From contig OX578284.1 in assembly GCA_951217055.1 (NCBI GenBank), forward strand, positions 31,646,187 to 31,710,186: a DNA stretch of 64,000 nt, given 5' to 3'. How positions within the stretch are numbered: position 1 is the first letter of the stretch; each line of letters begins with the position of its first letter. The notes beneath the pieces were generated by a model. It had not been told where the DNA came from, did not search any database, and saw only the letters and a program-made list of their open reading frames with translations. A program made the position numbers and the translations under genes. This DNA is from Gerris lacustris (taxonomy: Eukaryota > Arthropoda > Insecta > Hemiptera > Gerridae). Below are positions 45,891-58,599 of this stretch, piece after piece.

Positions 45891-47042
45891 AGAAGCGGAA
45901 TGAGCCTACACTGTTCTCCCGAAGGTAGGTAGTTAATTTCTAGGAATAGGGTTATCTTAAGAATGTATAGGACGTAAACTCCTAATAATAATCCTCTTCT
46001 ACAATATCTCTAATTTCTAATTTCATCCCAGGGATGCAATGGAGTGAAGGAGAACATTTTTTCCCCCCAGAATAAAAGTTAGCATTTAAAAATGATTCTT
46101 CAATAGTCAGTATCAGTTACTAATTAGGGATTTTCTAAACTATATTTCCTCTATGAAAGGGTAAGATAAAGAAACTTTCTGTGGCAACAAGACTAGTCTC
46201 GCTTAGTTAATTAGTTTAAATGTTTATTATCAAAGTTTACAGACCTATCAAATATATATAGGGGAGACCGGGGCTGGTTGTTACATGGGGTAGGTTGTTA
46301 CAAGCTGAATTTAATTTGAACTGAGGTGGAGAGATCTACAATGCATATCTGCAGTCTGTCAAGGACAAGAAACCTGAGTTCTTCCGTCATCCGCTTGAGG
46401 ACAGGTCCCTTCATTCTACAGATTTGTGGATTTATGTTTTTAACTCCTAAAAGTAAAAAAAGTCGGGGCTACAACATTTTTTCTGCAGTCTTCATTTGTT
46501 TAATGTAGAATGTTCATTTGTTAACTAATAAGTCTTTAGTAAATAGTAGATTGAAAACAATTTCATTGAGCTTAATTATCACAATTTATTAGATTTTTAT
46601 ATGGGAAGTAGACGCTTTACTCAATTGCGTCCAAAATGGCAGCACGGGGCTGGTTGTTACGGGGTAAGTTGTTACACTGTAACAACCTGCCCCATTACTT
46701 CTTATCTGTAATAACCAACCCTAGGAATACAAACTATTATTAAGTAACTGTTTAAACCGAGATTTTGTTCAACTTTTACTTATAATGAACAAAAACTATC
46801 AGATAAATTTTTACCGCCAAACGCGTATCATTTTCTTATTTATAGAGCAGTATTTCGCCATTTTCTCTTTTTTATGAGTAGTATAAAATTAATTACAAGG
46901 AGATTAATGCAAACTGTTTAAAATTCTCTTATAAGCTAAACTTTTTTTCTTTTTTAATTTTATTTTTAGGAATTAGCCTCAAGTTTTCGAGCAGGTCGAA
47001 GTTCAGCGGTTAAATATGATTAATTTTTAAAAATATTTTGCT

Positions 47043-47765
47043 TTTTAGAGTCAGTAGGCAAAACCAAGGACCCTTATATTTTCCTGCTTGTGTCTGTCCG
47101 TCCGTCCGGTCGCCTGCTCTCACGGATACACCTTTGTTCCGATCACTTTGAAATTTGGCATATATGTGTCTATTATCTACCCACATATTTTAAAAATATA
47201 GCTACTTTTACAAAACTAGGGTAAATAAACTTAAGGGTTAACATTTTTTAATTTTATTTCGACACCGTGAGGGGTTTCATATGAAAGGGTACGTCAAGCT
47301 GATTACAAAAATATCTAATTCTTTGATTATAACTTTGATAGGGCGAGCGTAGGCAAGTTTGAAGTGGGTGTGTGTTTGAAACGTGTCCGCCCCCCCCCCT
47401 CTATCTCGCTTATGTGAAGTGCAAAAAATCTGAAAAAATTCATGAACATTCTTCGACCAAAAGTAAAGACACTTTTTGGAAATTTCGAAAAAAATATTAT
47501 TTTATTTTTTATTGACAAAATACGTTTTTTTATAACTATAGTATTTTCAATGTATTTATATGGCTGTAGTCCGGTTCAGTGACAAAAAAATACTTTATCG
47601 GAAGTTTGTTTATGTGTTTTGAGATTATCAGACCCATAGGATAGTTCAAAGTAAGCTTTTTAGCATTTCAAAAAACACCATCAATAGGGTACTACTTAAA
47701 CTATTCAGTGTGGCCTACGGACCCTCGCTGTGTGCTGACTAGCACACACTTGACCTGTTTATTTC
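47043..47765. repeat. Interspersed repeat, copy 1 (second copy 53947-54587)
   Basis: Shares with 53947-54587 'gtaggcaaaaccaaggaccct', a GTCCGTCCGTC tract, 'gatcactttgaaatttggcat', a C run and the end 'gcctacggaccctcgctgtg' followed by 'ctgactagcacacacttgacc'. AGGGTCCGTAGGC and its complement mark the two ends of the core. Minus-strand frames in the copies share a start (MSIKNK) only because the DNA is shared. Confidence 0.85.
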
Positions 47766-48067
47766 TCTATTTAAATGGTTTTGACAAATTTTAAGAGGTA
47801 TTAGTTATTATTTATCAATTTTTACTTACATTTTATTTTTTTATGTGTCCTTGACTATTTTTTCCTATTAAGTACCTTGATAAAGAAACAAATTGTTAAA
47901 CTTGATGTTGTTTAATTTTTCTAACCCAAGCTACCTAATGTAACTGAAGTTCTTGAAATCATATTACTTTAATCTAAAATGTATAAAACTTTCTTTATAA
48001 TTATTTTTGAGCTGAGCGAAGCGAAGCTCTTATACTACACTTTGCATTTTTTCTGACGCATACTCCT

Positions 48068-48300
48068 CCTGAACGGCTGAACCGATCTGCACAAAATTTG
48101 GCACGGTGATAGTGACTAACCACAAGAAGGTATAAATCCAAATTGGTACACAGGGGTACGGGGTACAAAAGTTTCCTCATGAACGGCTGAACCGATTCAA
48201 ACTAAATTCGGCACGGTCATAGTGACCAGCCACAGGAAGGTATAAATTTGAAATGGTCCAAATTCGTACACAGGGGTACGGGGCACGGGGTACAAAAGTG
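48068..48300 (+). repeat. Two-unit tandem repeat, ~110 bp
   Basis: 'gaacggctgaaccgat', 'gaaggtataaat' and GTACACAGGGGTACGGGG recur about 110 bp apart. Confidence 0.7.
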
Positions 48301-48882
48301 AAAATAGTATATGCCTCATGATGCTTGTCGTTGGAAATCTCTTTACGAGTACCTACATTTGTTATGTACTTTTGTCATATTTTCATTTAAGAGGGGGTAA
48401 AATAGAAAAACAGGAAAAAATGCTTTTTAATATAAAATAGAGATTTTATTATTTTCCGATTTCAGCTGTTTATAAATACAAATGTTCATTGGTTAAGATT
48501 AAAATGCACTCACAGCTCAATATTGCAAGCAGACAACTGCATTGCACACCTAGTAATAATTATTCTAAAATAAATTAAAGACATTTGGAACGTCAATAAA
48601 TAATTTCTAACAACTCTCAACATGCTAGTTCCTTTACCAATATAACTTTAACAACTTGCCCCAATACCTGTAACAACCGGGGGGTTGGTTGTTACAATTT
48701 AAGTTGTCACAGATTTTACGTCCCTACGATAAGAGACGTGAATATTAAGAGCCGAAAAAAATAATTGAGGTAGCCAAGAGTTGGTTGTAAAGAACTAATA
48801 GTAAATTACTTTCATAAAACTTATGGCATGGCCAAATAAAAATAAATAATAAAAAGTGTAATAACCAGCCCCGGTCTCCCCT

Positions 48883-48994
<112 letters not shown>

Positions 48995-49059
48995 TAAATT
49001 CTCGACCGTAATTATAAACACAAACAAAACTCAGGTTTCGGTCCCAAAAATCGTCACTA

Positions 49060-49110
49060 TGTTACATTCCCGACGTTTCGGTTTTTACTTAAAACCTTCT
49101 TCAGGGGCCT
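49060..49110 (-). ncRNA. Hammerhead-like motif beside (TA)n
   Basis: Minus strand: CCC, CTGAAGA (fits CTGANGA), one extra A, a 6-bp helix II GGTTTT/AAAACC, GAAAC, GTC, GGG. GGG after the GTC triplet pairs with CCC before CTGAAGA (helix I); helix III is only AC/GT with no loop, as in hammerheads thought to act as dimers. As in the 36.8-kb motifs, one extra base sits between CTGANGA and helix II. Confidence 0.42.
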
Positions 49111-49181
49111 AAAAAACAAACGAAGTACAAAAAACCCATGAAACAAACACATGACTATCAAAACCAACAAAGTCAACAATT

Positions 49182-49330
49182 ATAACGGATATATAGGAGG
49201 CCCATGGTTCAAGTCCCAGTGCTGGTGTCTATTTTTCTCTGTATGTCTCCCGTAGTTAATGATTATTCAAATTTTATTTAAAGTAAAATTTAATCTTTCC
49301 GTAGTATGAATACTACCTAAAACTTAAAAA
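49182..49330 (+). repeat. SINE fragment
   Basis: Contains 'ggaggcccatggttcaagtcc' (B-box region), 'ctctgtatgtctcccgtagttaatga' and the CCGTAGTATGAATACTACC hairpin, in the order seen in other SINE copies of this window. Confidence 0.7.
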
Positions 49331-49508
49331 TTTGAATTTCTAATTGATTGAACTAGGTACAGGTACTAATAGAGTACTTTATAATTATAAGCGTCAATTC
49401 TCGGTCTAGTTCAATTGCCGTGAACATTTGGCTGGCTATAGACTTGTAGAAAAGATTGAAAGCTTGGATTCGGGAATTTGTATCGTAACGACAGAGAAAA
49501 ATCATTTT

Positions 49509-49581
49509 CCAGTATAGCTCAGTTGGTAAGAGCGCTTGCAACGGATATATAGGAGGCCCGTGGTTCAAGTCCCGGTCCTGG
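49509..49581 (+). repeat. tRNA-like head of SINE
   Basis: A 73-bp tRNA-like block with the A box TAGCTCAGTTGGTAAGAGC and B box GGTTCAAGTCC. The CCAG and CTGG ends pair, and GCTC/GAGC forms the D arm. The anticodon stem is poor and the block continues into the SINE body ('ctctgtatgtctcccgtagtt'), so it is a SINE promoter rather than a tRNA gene. Confidence 0.7.
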
Positions 49582-49647
49582 TGTCTAGTTTTCTCTGTAT
49601 GTCTCCCGTAGTTAATGATAATTATAATTTGAATTAAAATATATATA

Positions 49648-49949
49648 CACGGTGACTGGCGATATATGTGAAAAAATGAAGTAGGTGTGAACGTGTTTAT
49701 TGTTGCAATTCTTGACTTACAGGTGAGTAAATAATTAAAAACAAGCAAGGTTGGTTTAGTATACTCATATTTGTGTCAACAATAGCAACAATTAACATGT
49801 TTCTTTTTCACTTTCAACGAAGTTTACTAAAAATTCCGCCTTATGAATGGGTAATAATATTAATATTGATCGAAACGTTAGTCAATAAGAAAGTTTTTCC
49901 TGAAGTCCGAAAAGTTTGAGCTCGGTTCTTTACGAAGATATGGGACCTC

Positions 49950-49983
<34 letters not shown>

Positions 49984-50285
49984 AAAATAACATTTGTATA
50001 AAATATTTGTAACATAATTTGAAGGCATGAAAATTAAAATTACATTTTTCTTATAAGAAATTTTTTCAGCTTTAAAACGGTGCCAAACATTTTATTCAAG
50101 CTTTTATACTTTTGGAGAAATAAGCATTTTTATGAGCAAAGGTATGTAATCTTAAAAAAATCATGAAATTTGATTTTGTGGGAGAACGGTTAAGATTTGA
50201 CCCATGGCTCATATAGTGTTTTTTGTAGCCCTTGAGGCGTAGAGCAACCTACTTCATTTTTTCACATATATCGCCAGTCACCCTG
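49648..50285. mobile_element. 638-bp MITE with ~40-bp inverted ends and TA flanks
   Basis: Inverted ends CACGGTGACTGGCGATATAT and (reverse complement of the right end) CAGGGTGACTGGCGATATAT continue to 'gtgaaaaaatgaagtagg', about 40 bp with one or two mismatches. TA lies outside both ends, consistent with a Tc1/mariner-type duplication. An A run at about 49950-49978 lies inside. Non-coding. Confidence 0.85.
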
Positions 50286-50299
50286 TATATATGTAATAG

Positions 50300-51920
50300 G
50301 TGTTATGTATTTATCAATATATATAATATATTGATATAACTGACTCCCTAGCGAAACACGGGAACCCTCTCTTTCATTTATTTTATATAATTTTAACTGT
50401 AATAATATATTTTTCCTGTTTATTATACCTCAATGCATACGTCGGTGTGCAATTTAATTTTAAAAGATTAACTTTCTCTTTTTAAAGCTACCAGTACTAA
50501 AAATAACAAAAACAACGAGTTAAATTGTTGTTTGGAAAACTTTAATCTCTCGGGAGGGAGTCCGCTTAAAATGTGTTGGGCGAAATTATTCCTGGTATCA
50601 GTTTTAATAAATGAATCTATTGAGGGTTGGTTTAGCAGTGTGTTTATGTATTTATTTTGAATCTAGTCTACATTTATGTCGAATAAAATCCGAATGAACT
50701 TGGAATACATTCAAGTTAAGTTTAATTAACGAGGTCGTTTTTAATGTTGATTTAAGATGTGATTTTCTATGTGTGAGACTGCGCCCTTTGAGGGAGTTTT
50801 TATCTGATACGGATAATTCCTACCCCCCTTTTTTTTAAATGGGGTGATGATGTAAAGTTTGGACATTAAAGGGCATTAGACCGTAAAGGCTCCGGGTTAG
50901 ATTTGAATTTGAATTTTTTATTTCTCAAAAGTGTTTTATATTTTAGCTTAGAAGTTTTCATCAAGTGTGTGTTTTGAAATGTTCATAAATCAAGGTGCCT
51001 AAGTGCTATATAGGTCAAGAGCACTTGAATCTATTTCTTGAAAGTATTTTTCCTTACTAATTAACTATTCGTCTTTGGTCTTTAAAATTTTAAAACTGCT
51101 CAAGATCAAATTGTTTAGGGTATTATAACGGGGGGACAACTTTTATTTTTTACTTAAGGCTAGTCATATTCGGGAGACTTTTCTGTGCTTTTAAGGTGTT
51201 AAGAGGGGTTGAAAGACGAGGTGTCAAAGTGGTGTACAAATAAGTTCGGAACTCTTGCTTCTATTCTTTGAAATGTTCTTTAGTTTTGATTTTTGTACAT
51301 TTATATTTTTTATCCAATTAACTAGTCGCCTTGTTTAGGATTTCATTTGAAATAACTGACAATGTATGTTTTATCTGATTTACAGAATGAAACTTTTTCG
51401 TTAATGTTTTACTGCATAGAGGCTTTAACTAGAGAGAAGTAATGCTTGAGTTATTATTCCTGAGCTAGAGGATTTTAATACTGGATATCCATATAAAGAA
51501 CTTGTTTCATTTGGAAACTTGCTCTTAAAGTGACACAACACAAAAATGGCTATTTTTGTGTTAATGGCATAATTGAGTTAATATTTTTAATTCAAAATTT
51601 AAGTGTAGGTACTTTTGTTAGATTGTTCTCTGTGTCTTGTTTTCTAAATATGTTCTAATACCCAAATCAAAAGGTTCTATTATAATTATAAGTTGAGCTC
51701 CAACTCTTATTACTGAGAATAGGTTTTTATGAGTAATAACTAATAACTTTTAACGATTTTAATTGTTTGGAACGTCCTGCACATTTATGTCGTTTAGGTC
51801 CATATCTATAAATATATACTATCATAATGACTGTAAATTCTATTCATTAAAAAATATAATTGGCCCTCATTCTCCTGTTAATATAACTATGTCATCGTTT
51901 TCAGAGCAAAGAACTCTTAT
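50300..51920. other. AT-rich stretch, nothing recognised
   Basis: No open frame with a recognisable domain and no repeat relation to the rest of the window was noticed. Confidence 0.45.
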
Positions 51921-51924
51921 ATGA

Positions 51925-52248
51925 TATTTTAATTGTTTAGGTCCACAGGGGTATTAAATAAATAAAAACTACTTCATTTAGTTTTTGAAGGTGATATTTC
52001 GTCCCTACTTTTGGGACATCTTTTAACCTTTGTTAGAGGTCTTGTTGTTAAAAAATCAAAAAGTTTAATACATTACTATTTTTCGTTAATTTAAAAAAAA
52101 ATATATAAATATGAGTCATTAGTTGTTGCCTAGTTGGCAACTAGTCACATACTCTGTGACTGACAACTAGTCTGTGACTAGTTGCCAAAAACTAAATGAA
52201 GTAGTTTTTATTTATTTAATACCCCAGTGGACCTAAACAATTAAAATA
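51925..52248. mobile_element. Inverted-repeat element, 63-bp arms
   Basis: Left arm 51925-51987 and right arm 52186-52248 are reverse complements with one or two differences ('attgtttaggtccac' against 'gtggacctaaacaat'). Next to the right arm, GTTGGCAACTAGTCACA and TGTGACTAGTTGCCAA (about 52131-52187) form a second stem. Probably a MITE. Confidence 0.75.
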
Positions 52249-52402
52249 TTATACATAATAAGGGGTCTACAAAACATATATTATATATAAAATGGAACTC
52301 TTATATGTATAACGCTTATATGCATAAACAATTTTAGATGCACTTTTTCCCCGTTCATTAACATAACCAACTGTACAGTCATAATTATTGACCTAATGTG
52401 AC

Positions 52403-52404
<2 letters not shown>

Positions 52405-52481
<77 letters not shown>
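52405..52481. repeat. (TA)n microsatellite
   Basis: About 77 bp of TA dinucleotides. Confidence 0.97.
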
Positions 52482-52485
<4 letters not shown>

Positions 52486-52899
52486 TTAAAGCACTCTTAT
52501 GACAAATCAAAGTCACAGTCTACAAATAATACTCACTCACTAACATATGATATCTCTGAAACTATGACTATGAAATTTTGTAGATATATTCCTCTCATCC
52601 CCTGGGTGCTACATTCAAATTTTTTTTTACAATCCGCTATCCTGATTCAACATGGCGGCCATTTATGTGCGGAAAGATGGCGCACGCAACTTTAAAATCT
52701 TTTGTAGGCTTATTGTGGCTAAACGGTAAGTCGTATCGAAAAAAATACTAGATAAAGGGTCTACAACTTTCCTATGAATTTTTTTACCTTCATCGGTTGT
52801 GCCTTAGATAAAGCTAAATCTAATCTTTTTTTTAATGAATGTTGACTTTGAGCTTATATTATGGCTCCCGCAAGTGCTGAAATTTCACACTAAAGCTGT

Positions 52900-53940
52900 A
52901 TTTATTTATTATTCTATTGATCCTTTTCTTTGAGCAAGGGTAGTATTTATAAAGAACAAACAAATTTAATAATAAATAAATATTTTCATATTTACTTTTT
53001 AACAAATGACGAATTCTATTAGCTTATTTTGATATATATATATATATTTTATTTTACTACTAAAATAAGTTTTAAGAAAAGATAAGAAAAGATTGGATAA
53101 TAAACTTTGTTTTATTTAAATTATTTCAAAGATAAATATGCGTAAACAATATCCGCTACTCCTTTGACTTTCCTTCAACTTTCCCTAACTCGAGTACAGC
53201 GTCAACAGCCTAATCTTTTCTTAAACTACTGACATTTATTAAGGTACAATTTTATTTTTATGTCAACTATGTGTTTATTATCATATTAATTATAATAGGA
53301 TTTTAGCGAATTTTCAAAGAAAATTACGCTATTGCAATGGCTTCAAAATTTTTCCATGGAAATCCGTTTTAGACCATTCTGAATCGATTCCTAAAATTTA
53401 ACACTTTTTTTATGTATGTATATAAGTGTCACTCCAGACGATATCTCCCCTTAGGATGCACTTAAAAATTTCAAACAAATTTTAAAATGTCAATAATATC
53501 AAAAGGAAGGATGAGTTCGTTGGCCAGAATTTTTGGAGTTCATTTAGGGGTCAAATTTTTTACAATTTAGGGTCAAAAATAGCATAAAAACAGTTTTTTT
53601 TTTCTATTTTACCCCCCCCCCCCCCCCCCCCCCCTTTTATATGAAAATATGATAATAGTGTACATAACAACAATTACAGTACTCTTAAAGAGCTTTCCAA
53701 TGACATGCATATTGAAGGGTAAATACTGTTCTGACTTTTGTACCCCGTACCCCTGTGTACTAATTTTTTTTTTTCACCCATGCAAATTCTAAACCAAAAT
53801 TTTTCCTATATTATCATAAGCCAATAATACGCAGATTTCTTTGAAAATTCGCTCATTAAGTCATGGTGCATGACTGGACTTTTTTTAAATAGGTTCTTAA
53901 AAGCTATATTAAGTAAATCTATTAGTTTTTTAAGTTAATG
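52900..53940. other. AT-rich stretch with C run
   Basis: Contains a C run at about 53609-53634 next to the 'gtaccccgtacccctgtgtac' motif shared, in reverse, with 48.1-48.3 kb. Nothing else recognised. Confidence 0.5.
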
Positions 53941-53946
53941 ATTTAG

Positions 53947-54587
53947 TTTTTAGGGTCCGTAGGCAAAACCAAGGACCCTAATATTTTCCTGCGTGTGTCT
54001 GTCCGTCCGTCATGTCGCGTGCTCTCCTCACGGCTACACCTTTCGTCCGATCACTTTGAAATTTGGCATGTATGTGTCTTGTGCTTACCCACATATTTTA
54101 AAAATATAGCGACTTAAAAAAATATTTTTTTTTTTAAAAATTTAAATTTTTTTTTATTTTTTTGACACCGTGAATAAAAAATATATAATTCTTTGGATAT
54201 AACTTTGATTGGTCGAGCGTAGGCAAGTTTGAAGTGGGCGTGAAACGTGTCCCCCCCCCTCTATCTCGCTTATGCGTGAAGTGCAAAAAATCGAAGAAAT
54301 AAATGCAAATTTCGAAAAAAATATTTTTTTATTTTTTATTGACAAAATACTTTTTTTTAATAATTATGGTCTTTTCGATGTATTTATATGGTTGTAGTAC
54401 GGTTCGGTGGCAAAAAAATACATTATCAGAGTGTGTTTTGAGAATATCAGACCCTTAGAATAGTTCAAATAAGCATTTTAGCATTTTAAAAAAACACTGT
54501 TAATACACTTTACAGTTAAGCACTATATAGTGTGGCCTACGGACCCTCGCTGTGGGCTGACTAGCACACACTTGACCTGTTTATTTA
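53947..54587. repeat. Interspersed repeat, copy 2 (first copy 47043-47765)
   Basis: Same blocks and orientation as the first copy but shorter by about 80 bp in the middle. The core is bounded by AGGGTCCGTAGGC (53952-53964) and GCCTACGGACCCT (54535-54547). Confidence 0.85.
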
Positions 54588-54904
54588 TTTATTACTCAAA
54601 GAATAAAATAATTATTGTTACGTGCAATATTATCATGTTATTATTTTTGAGTGGATAAAACTGGAAAACTGTTTTTAACAAGTCTTATCAATAATCTTCT
54701 TATTGGTTATAAATAAAGTAGAACTTATTTTTTAATTTTTTATTCTTATCAAGACCTTATTATAATTTAATATATTTAATTTGGATATTAGTTTTTATTT
54801 TGAATTATTGGAACGAAGTTATTTAAATATCTACAGCGTCTGAAGCCTGGGAGTGAATCCAAAAAATAACGACCGTTACAATCCAATCGTCACGAAATCA
54901 ACTT

Positions 54905-55435
54905 TAGTATATGATGACCGATTTAGTTGAAATTTGGTACACATGTTTATTTTACCAATGCCCAGGACAAGTTCGTTGGACAACGTTATCCGCCCAAGCT
55001 TTCGCTCGCGTAAACGTAAGCTTCAAATATAAAATAGGGATTTTAAGAAAAAAATTCTAACTTCATCTATTTAATGAGACAAACAACTTTTATAAATAAT
55101 TTTAATAACAAACACCGACACCGCCATGATAAAGAGAAGAAACATTTTTGAAGAGAGAAAACAACGTTTTTACCGATAACAATGTTAATAAAACTACATA
55201 CACGTTGTCTTAAGTACAATTGAATCTGGCATGTAAAATTTCAACCTGATACAAGCAGAAGTTTTTGTGTTGAATGTTGAAGTGATATTTTTATAATATT
55301 TTAAATTGAGTAGTTCGGAGCGTGCACTTACTCTACTAAAATCATGCTCTTTAACTCATCATGATTAACTTTTTTTCCAATATTTAATACATATTTATTG
55401 CAAGACGCTCTCTTCAATGGTAGAAAAACAGTACA
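54905..55435 (+). repeat. Family A repeat, plus copy
   Basis: Contains 'aggacaagttcgttggacaacg', 'ctcgcgtaaacg', 'gacaccgcca' and the degraded end 'cgctctcttcaatggtag'. More diverged than the copies at 21.1 and 28.7 kb. Confidence 0.8.
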
Positions 55436-55826
55436 AATAGTTAGTTACTTTTAATCTTGTCTCTTTTCTTACTCCGCCATGTATTAAGTAGATGACATCG
55501 TATACTTAGCTTAACAGTGTGACACAGCGTATACAGTGTGATTTTATAATTATATTTAATAAAAATCGTAAGGATCTTCGATCCTACCGGGTGTCCCAGG
55601 ACACCACACGTATATTTGTTTGACAAAACATTCACAAAGGTTTGGCTTTCAAGTTTTTGGGGAAAAATCAAAAATACATCAACACAACACTGTATTCTAG
55701 ATTGAGGAAACAGTGTTTCGTTTCAATGGTGACTTTTTTAATGATGCCTTCCTTATGCTGAATCTGAAGTAGTACGTTAGCCTCTGCACAAATCATGTCG
55801 AGCTCCGTATTATATTTTTATTTAAA

Positions 55827-55918
55827 AAGTAAAATATTTTTATTTTATAGTAAAATATTTTTATTTTAAAGTAAAATATTTTTATTTGACGTGAAATATT
55901 TTTATTTGACGTGAAATG
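55827..55918 (+). repeat. Minisatellite, ~20-bp unit x 4-5
   Basis: Four to five tandem units of the type AGTAAAATATTTTTATTTTA, the last ones changed to GACGTGAAATATTTTTATTT. Confidence 0.85.
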
Positions 55919-56142
55919 TATCATTAAAAATTACGGGACTTTTTCCCGTAATTGACCTCACGTTTTCAAGTTAATCGGAGTTTTAGATGCGAAGTTACGA
56001 ATATTTTAATACGTATATTAATTTTTTTCTTTTATATCATAAAATATAATTTATATCAGCAGGTATCCAAATAGTATACAATAAAATAAAACTATAATTT
56101 GAGAATTCTGAGTTTATATATCAGTTATGTCAGTGTATATTA

Positions 56143-57465
56143 ATAGGAAATAACATTAATTTTAATCAGGAAAGGCCAGTTATTTTTTAAACTTATTTAT
56201 AACTGTATTATCTAGCAAATATGTGGAATTTGTTGAGAATTTTTGTTGGTTGTAACAATCTTAATAAATTTTAATATTTTTAAATGTATAATTTAGTTTT
56301 GACGCGCACACAGGAAAAATATAGCGAACTCAAAATTATCAGCTGTTCAAATCCAAAATGGCGGATAACTCACGTAATGTGAAATTTTTTTTTTTTTTTA
56401 AATTTTAAGTGGGGTATCAAATGAAAGGTATTAAAGAGTAGATTACAAATATATATATCACTTAGGGAAAGTGTTCAATTTTCGGCGCCATTTTGTCAAA
56501 AAACATCGAAATTTTGCGTGTCCCCCCCCCCTCCTAAAATCGTATTTCCGCTCATACTAAAAATATAGAAAAATATGCAAAATGTGTGGTCTGGTGGGCC
56601 ATAGAAAAAATAAGAATAGCAACTTGGTCGGATTAACTGGGAATCCAAGATGGCGGCTGATTGATGTCACGGGGAAAAAAATATTTTTTCAAAATTTTGT
56701 GTGGGGTATCAAATGAAAGGTATTAAAGAGTAGATTACAAATATCACTTAGGGAAAGTGTTCAATTTTCGGCGCCATTTTGCCAAAAAACATCGACATTT
56801 TGCGTGTCCCCCCCCCCCCCCCCCTAAAATCGTATTTCCGCTCTTACTAAAAATATAGAAAAATATGCAAAATGTGCGGTCTGATGGGCCAAAGAAAAAA
56901 TAAGAATAGCAACTTGGTCGGATTAACTGGGAATCCAAGGTGGCGGCTGATTGATGTCACGGGGAAAAAAATATTTTTTCAAAATTTTGAGTGGGGTATC
57001 ATGTGAAAGGTATTGAAGAGTAGATTACAAAAATATATAACACTTGTGGAAAGCGTTTAATTTTCTACGCCATTTTGTCAAAAACGTCCAAATCCCCCCC
57101 CCCCCCCAACGAAACCCTTTTTCAACAATTTCATGTTTACAACACCAACGAAACCCTTTTTACGTGAGACTTCACGCACTACCAATTTGTTTCTGTATTT
57201 ATTATTAAAATCCAACAATAGTAGATATTTTTTTTCTGTTGAGATAAAAACAAGCGAGGCATTATTAATGAAGTAAATATTTATATAAGTAGAGGTTTGA
57301 ATTAATCCCGCTTACAATTAAATAAAAATATGATATTCTCTGTCGGCTTAACCTTAACATCGTCAAAAAAAAAAATCTAATATAAAAGTGGGAAGAAATC
57401 TATTTTTTGTTTATTCACACTGACTACGCTAAAGAAGAATGAAAAATGTATTAATATGAAATAAT
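56143..57465. repeat. Segmental duplication, block 1
   Basis: The two ends of this block (56143-56310 and 57230-57465) match 57987-58140 and 58348-58597 in the same order and orientation, for example 'aacattaattttaatcagga' and 'ctgtcggct.aacct.aacat'. The middle (about 56310-57230) is absent from block 2 and holds the 290-bp tandem array. Confidence 0.7.
56409..57110 (+). repeat. Tandem array, ~290-bp unit x 2.4
   Basis: 'gtggggtatca' starts units at 56409, 56701 and 56991 (spacings 292 and 290). Each unit has 'agagtagattacaaat', 'ttttc..cgccattttg', a C run of 9-18 bases and 'ggcggctgattgatgtcacg'. The first two units are very similar; the third is cut short. Confidence 0.88.
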
Positions 57466-57986
57466 AGCTCTAGTTTTTAGAGACTTTAGTTCTTACTTAC
57501 GATTCTTTTATTGAGAATGATTGCTTTACCAGAAAGTTTTTTTTATTAGTGTAACTTTTCATCTTAAAATAGATAATAGTTTTCACCATTATAAGTCCTT
57601 AAGTTTTAGTTTTAAATTATTTTATATTTAAAACTAGATTATAATAATAACTGTAACAGTTTACATTAATTTAAAACGCAGTATATCTATCGCCCCCTTC
57701 CAATAAAATATCCTATGTTTTTTATTCTTTTTCACCAGTAGCATTTTATATTAGATTTATCTCACAACGTATTTTGTTTTTAACTTTTTATATTTTAGAT
57801 ATATATTATTATAGCTATGTTTTCATAGAGGATTGAAAACTTGAAGTCCTAGGTCAATACAGCTTTTTCTAGGATCAAATTGTATTTGTCCATTCTGGAC
57901 CCAAATTGAGTTTTCAAAACTTTTCATTCCTCCATAAATACATAGATTATATTTAGTTTAAATGCAAGTAATGTTAGTATAGTTAA

Positions 57987-58597
57987 TAGGAATAACATTA
58001 ATTTTAATCAGGAAAGGGCAGGTATTCGTTAAAATTATTTATTACTGTTATTACCCAAGAAAATAATGAGGGTATGTATTTCTTAAGAATTTCTGTTGGT
58101 TGTGAAAATACCTATAATAAAAATATTTTTAAATGTTTAATTTTAGTCTTAACTTTAACTTTGTGTTCTTAATTACTTCTCACTTACTTTTTCTTCTGCG
58201 ATTTTCAATAAAATCTTTTTATAGAGCTTACGCTTTATTTTATGTATATACTTGCCTTGAAGCAAAAAAAAAAAAAAAAATAATAATAATAATGAATAGT
58301 ATATTAATGAATAAGACAGAGAAAAAAATGTTTATATTATATCATTTATTTTTTTCTGTTGGGATAAAAATACTGGACCTTTGTAACAGTGAGGCTTAAT
58401 TAATGAAATAAATATTTATAAAAGCAGGGGTTTGAATTAATCCTGCCTACCATAAAATAAAAATATGCTTTTCTCTGTCGGCTAAACCTCAACATCGTCA
58501 AAAAAAAACATCTAATGGACATAAAAAGGTGGGTAGAAATCCTTTTGTTTGTTGTGCACACTCACTACACTAAAAAAAAGAGAATGAATAATGTATT
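57987..58597. repeat. Segmental duplication, block 2
   Basis: Counterpart of block 1 without the tandem array; about 200 bp in the middle (58140-58348) are unique to this copy. An open frame at 58133-58399 has no recognised domain. Confidence 0.7.
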
Positions 58598-58599
58598 AT

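Larger units (their letters stand above)
46260..48882. mobile_element. 2.6-kb TIR element with GGGGAGACCGGGG ends
   Basis: The left end AGGGGAGACCGGGGCTGGTT and the right end, in reverse complement, are the same over about 25 bp with one mismatch. Sub-terminal GGTTGTTACA motifs occur several times in both orientations, including a palindrome at about 46655-46700. The flanks are TATA on both sides, so the target duplication is ambiguous. Another repeat (47043-47765) is nested inside. No transposase was recognised, and I do not assign a superfamily. Confidence 0.8.

Noticed and set aside
56409..57110. CRISPR-like or regulatory array
   Set aside because: The unit is about 290 bp with no short repeat-spacer pattern and the genome is eukaryotic; it is an ordinary tandem repeat.
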